A stretch of DNA of 64,000 bases from UBA6489 sp942490775 (GTDB taxonomy: Bacteria > Patescibacteriota > Gracilibacteria > BD1-5 > UBA6164): the NCBI GenBank assembly GCA_942490775.1, contig CALNYL010000001.1, positions 186,001-250,000 on the forward strand. The letters run 5' to 3'. The notes below the pieces were generated by a model that saw nothing but the letters and a program-made list of their open reading frames with translations, searched no databases and was not told where the DNA came from. The translations under genes were made by a program, and so were the position numbers. Below, piece by piece: positions 61,634 through 64,000 of this stretch. How positions within the stretch are numbered: the first letter of the stretch is position 1; each line of letters begins with the position of its first letter.

Positions 61634-61843
61634 ATGAAACATAAATGTAATATGAAGTTTGAAATAGTTGGTACTACTAGTGTAGGACCTAAGGGGCAGA
61701 TTGTTATTCCTAAGAACCTTAGAAATAAGCTAAAAATAAATCCGTGAGATAATATGATTGTTATAATGAAGGATGATAAATATATTTGACTTGTTAGAAG
61801 TGATGATATGGAAGGTCTTCAGGAATTTATAAATTCTAAAAAA
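61634..61843 (+). CDS. AbrB/SpoVT-like DNA-binding protein
   Basis: 69 aa: MKHKCNMKFEIVGTTSVGPKGQIVIPKNLRNKLKINPGDNMIVIMKDDKYIGLV... The TSVGPKGQIVIPKNLRNKLKINPGD stretch is the swapped-hairpin AbrB fold found in transition-state regulators and in antitoxins. No toxin gene is adjacent (the next gene is an efflux component), so a transcription factor, perhaps for the efflux operon 86 bases downstream, is more likely. Confidence 0.85.
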
Positions 61844-61929
61844 TAAAAACTTTGAAACTTTTTTTTTAGTTTTTTAGTCTAAAGTAGTATAAAAAAATAA
61901 TTTTAAAATTTATTTCATAAAAACACAAT

Positions 61930-63873
61930 ATGAAACACACAAAAAAAATACTAATCTTAGTATTATCCCTGCTTTTTTTATTCTCTTGCTCTTTTTGAGG
62001 AGAAGAAGAAAAAACAGAAGAACCAAAATCAGAAGTTATAAAAAAAGACTTCTATATCCAAACTAAAAAAATCACAGAATTCTGAAGCGGATACACACTA
62101 AAAAAAACTTGAAAACTAAGCTCCTCTGAAAATATAAATGTATCATCAAATGCAGTTTGAAGAGTAACAACCTTAAATGTAAAAAAATGAGACAAAGTCT
62201 CTGCAGGACAAGTCCTAGCTAAATTAGAAGACAATGTATGAAGCTATGGAATAAACCTAAGTAAAGCACAAAATGCACTAGAAAGTGCTAAAATACAAAA
62301 ACAATCAAACATAATAAACCTAGACAAACAAATATCTGACCTAGGGATAAATATAAAAACACTAGAAAACAACCTAATAGCACTAAAACAAGACAAAGAA
62401 CAAACACTAAAAAAATCAAAAGACGACTTAGAAAACCTTAACAAAGAAACACTAGACTCAAAATCATCACTAGAAATACAAAAACTAGAAGACAGTATAA
62501 AAAAACTAGAATTTGACTATGAAACAAAACTAGCATCAGACGAAGAAACAATCAAATGATTTAAAATATCTATGAAAAAAGAACACAGCTCAATTATATT
62601 TTTAATGGACGATGTCATAAAATTTAGTGACGAACTACTATGAGTAACAAAAGAAAACAAAGACAAAGACGATAAATTCTCTGATTTCCTATGAGCAAAA
62701 GACAGATGACAAAAACAAGAAACAAAAAACAAACTACTAGAACTTATAGCATATAGAGAAGAAATGAACTCATATAATATAGAAACACAAGATGACATAG
62801 ATCTATATGTAGGAGACCTAAGTGAATGATACGATAAAATAAAAGAACTACTAGAATCTATACAAAAAACACTAAACAACTCAATAGAAAGTGTAGGTTC
62901 TCTATCAAGCACACAAATAGATACATATACCTCATCTGTAAACCTTTATCAAAATACTATGCAATGAGGACTTACAGGACTTATAGCATTTAAAAACTCA
63001 GTTAACTCATTTTTGAGAACATACAAATCAACTCAAGAATCTATGCTAAAACAAATAGCCATCCTAAAAAGTGACAAAGAAATATTTATAAAATCACTAG
63101 ACTCTGGTGAACTATGAGCAGAAGTCTCTATAGAAAAACTTATCATAAGCTATGACGACAGAATAAAAAGTATGGAATCTCAAATAGAATTAGCCAAAAG
63201 TAATTTGGAAAATGCTAAAAAAACAAAAGATGTAACAATAAGAAGTTTAGATAACTCCATTTCTTCTGCTAATATATCAGTATCCCAAGCTCAAAAAGAA
63301 TATTCAAAACTCACAATAAAATCACCCATATCTTGAATAATAAAAGAAATAAATGTAGATTTATGACAAGAAGTATCTAATTGAACACCTGTGTTTTCAG
63401 TACTAAATAATAAAAGCCCAGAAGTTATTATCTCTCTTGATAAACAAGAACACAACATTGTAAAGCAATGAGATAAAGCCTATATAAAAACTTGAGAAAG
63501 AAGTTTTACTTGAAGAATAGCAGATATTTCTAATATAGCAGATGATAACTTAAATTTTTCATCTACAGTCTCTTTTGATGATAGCCTGAATTCTCTTTGA
63601 GAATTAGTAGATATAACTATTCCTCTAACTGTTAATAAAATGTTTATACCAGTAAATCTAGTTACAGTTTCAGAAAATAACATCTGAATAATAAAGACAC
63701 TAAAAGATTGAAAAATAGAAGCAGTAAAAATAGAACTATGAAATTTATATTGAGAAAAAATAGAACTAATTAAATGTGTTGAACTAGAAGAAGAACAATG
63801 TAAGCAGTTAGATATAATCTCTGTAGATGTAACTAATTTTGATGAAGAGAAGTTTGAATTGGTCGTGGAATAA
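61930..63873 (+). CDS. RND-type periplasmic adaptor (membrane-fusion) lipoprotein
   Basis: 647 aa. Lipoprotein signal MKHTKKILILVLSLLFLFSCS, then GKLSSSENINVSSNAVGRVTTLNVKKGDKVSAGQVLAKLED (first biotinyl-lipoyl half), an unusually long coiled coil of about 350 residues (105-470), the second half LTIKSPISGIIKEINVDLGQEVSNGTPVFSVLN, and the beta-barrel with SFTGRIADISNIADDN. Adaptors link an inner-membrane pump to the outside; the following gene starts like an RND permease. ATG 61930. Confidence 0.88.
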
Positions 63874-63896
63874 TTTTATAAAAAAACATATTCAAT

Positions 63897-64000
63897 ATGA
63901 AAAACCTAAAAAAATGATTTTTTGCTTTCTGGACAAATAATCCAAAAGTATCGTTTCTATTTATTATACTAGTAATCATATCTTGATTATTTTCAATGTT
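63897..64000 (+). CDS. start of a probable RND efflux permease (cut by window end)
   Basis: ATG 63897: MKNLKKGFFAFWTNNPKVSFLFIILVIISGLFSM, a basic start followed by one membrane helix, as at the N-terminus of AcrB/MMPL-type pumps. It lies 23 bases after the adaptor gene. Only 34 codons are visible. Confidence 0.6.

Noticed and set aside
61634..61843. AbrB protein as antitoxin of a toxin-antitoxin pair
   Set aside because: No toxin gene (PIN, MazF, Doc) adjoins; Fic at 59936 is separated by a convergent gene and terminator.
1..64000. In-frame TGA as selenocysteine or stop readthrough
   Set aside because: Far too many TGA codons, no SECIS-like context, and they align with conserved glycines.
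1..64000. Reading TGA as tryptophan (code 4, Mycoplasma-like)
   Set aside because: Invariant glycines of Walker A, HExGH-type and GNGR motifs are written TGA; TGG is used for Trp.

Overview
This 64 kb window is a low-GC chromosome segment from a bacterium that reads UGA as glycine (genetic code 25), as in the candidate phyla Absconditabacteria (SR1) and Gracilibacteria (BD1-5). The evidence is direct. Real genes run through many in-frame TGA codons, and these fall on invariant glycines: Walker A of PilT and PPK2, HEFGH of RseP, GTHGKST of MurC, HPFxxGNGR of Fic. All genes end in TAA or TAG. With standard code 11 almost every gene is chopped up. A few CGG codons fall where tryptophan is expected (TopA, IlvB, a DUF4015-like protein), so a second sense-codon change (CGG to Trp) is plausible.

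Layout. 1-9.4 kb: YvcK/CofD-like protein (cut by the window edge), a lipoprotein, a DUF5684-like membrane protein, PPK2, a half-length PriA-like protein, DnaN, threonine synthase, a winged-helix/phosphoribosyltransferase, a membrane protein. 9.6-13.5 kb: a 1004-aa protein with a peptidoglycan-binding domain, then a MITE-like element abutting a truncated acetyltransferase. 13.6-19 kb: CYTH protein, Tgt, two genes with homopolymer frameshifts, RseP. 19.2-23.4 kb: a 1276-aa unknown protein overlapping a 150-aa one. 23.5-35.2 kb: a minus-strand block holding the valine/isoleucine pathway (ilvB, ilvN, ilvD, ilvC, a class I aminotransferase) mixed with rimO, NUDIX, kinase and small genes. Two VVVLL leader peptides with attenuator hairpins precede ilvB and rimO. 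35.3-45.8 kb: accessory region with SLH/DKNYY surface proteins (one intact, one broken), an IS4-type transposase remnant, a double rhodanese, a HigBA-like toxin-antitoxin pair with a metallopeptidase antitoxin, and a broken ATPase. 45.9-64 kb: secreted coiled-coil protein, TopA, PilT, CtpA-type protease, asparaginase remnant with a second MITE copy, MurC, SecD, RlmN, a pseudopilin, DUF4015-like protein, Fic, AbrB, an RND membrane-fusion protein and the start of the next gene.

The most unusual genome-scale feature is several families of short palindromic repeats between genes. They have also inserted in frame inside conserved protein genes (tgt, rseP, rimO, murC, an SLH protein, an unknown protein), much like Rickettsia palindromic elements. 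Genes mostly end in convergent pairs with strong bidirectional hairpin terminators. I see no rRNA, tRNA or CRISPR array. All translations below use TGA = Gly and were made by eye; family names come from motif recognition without database searches.
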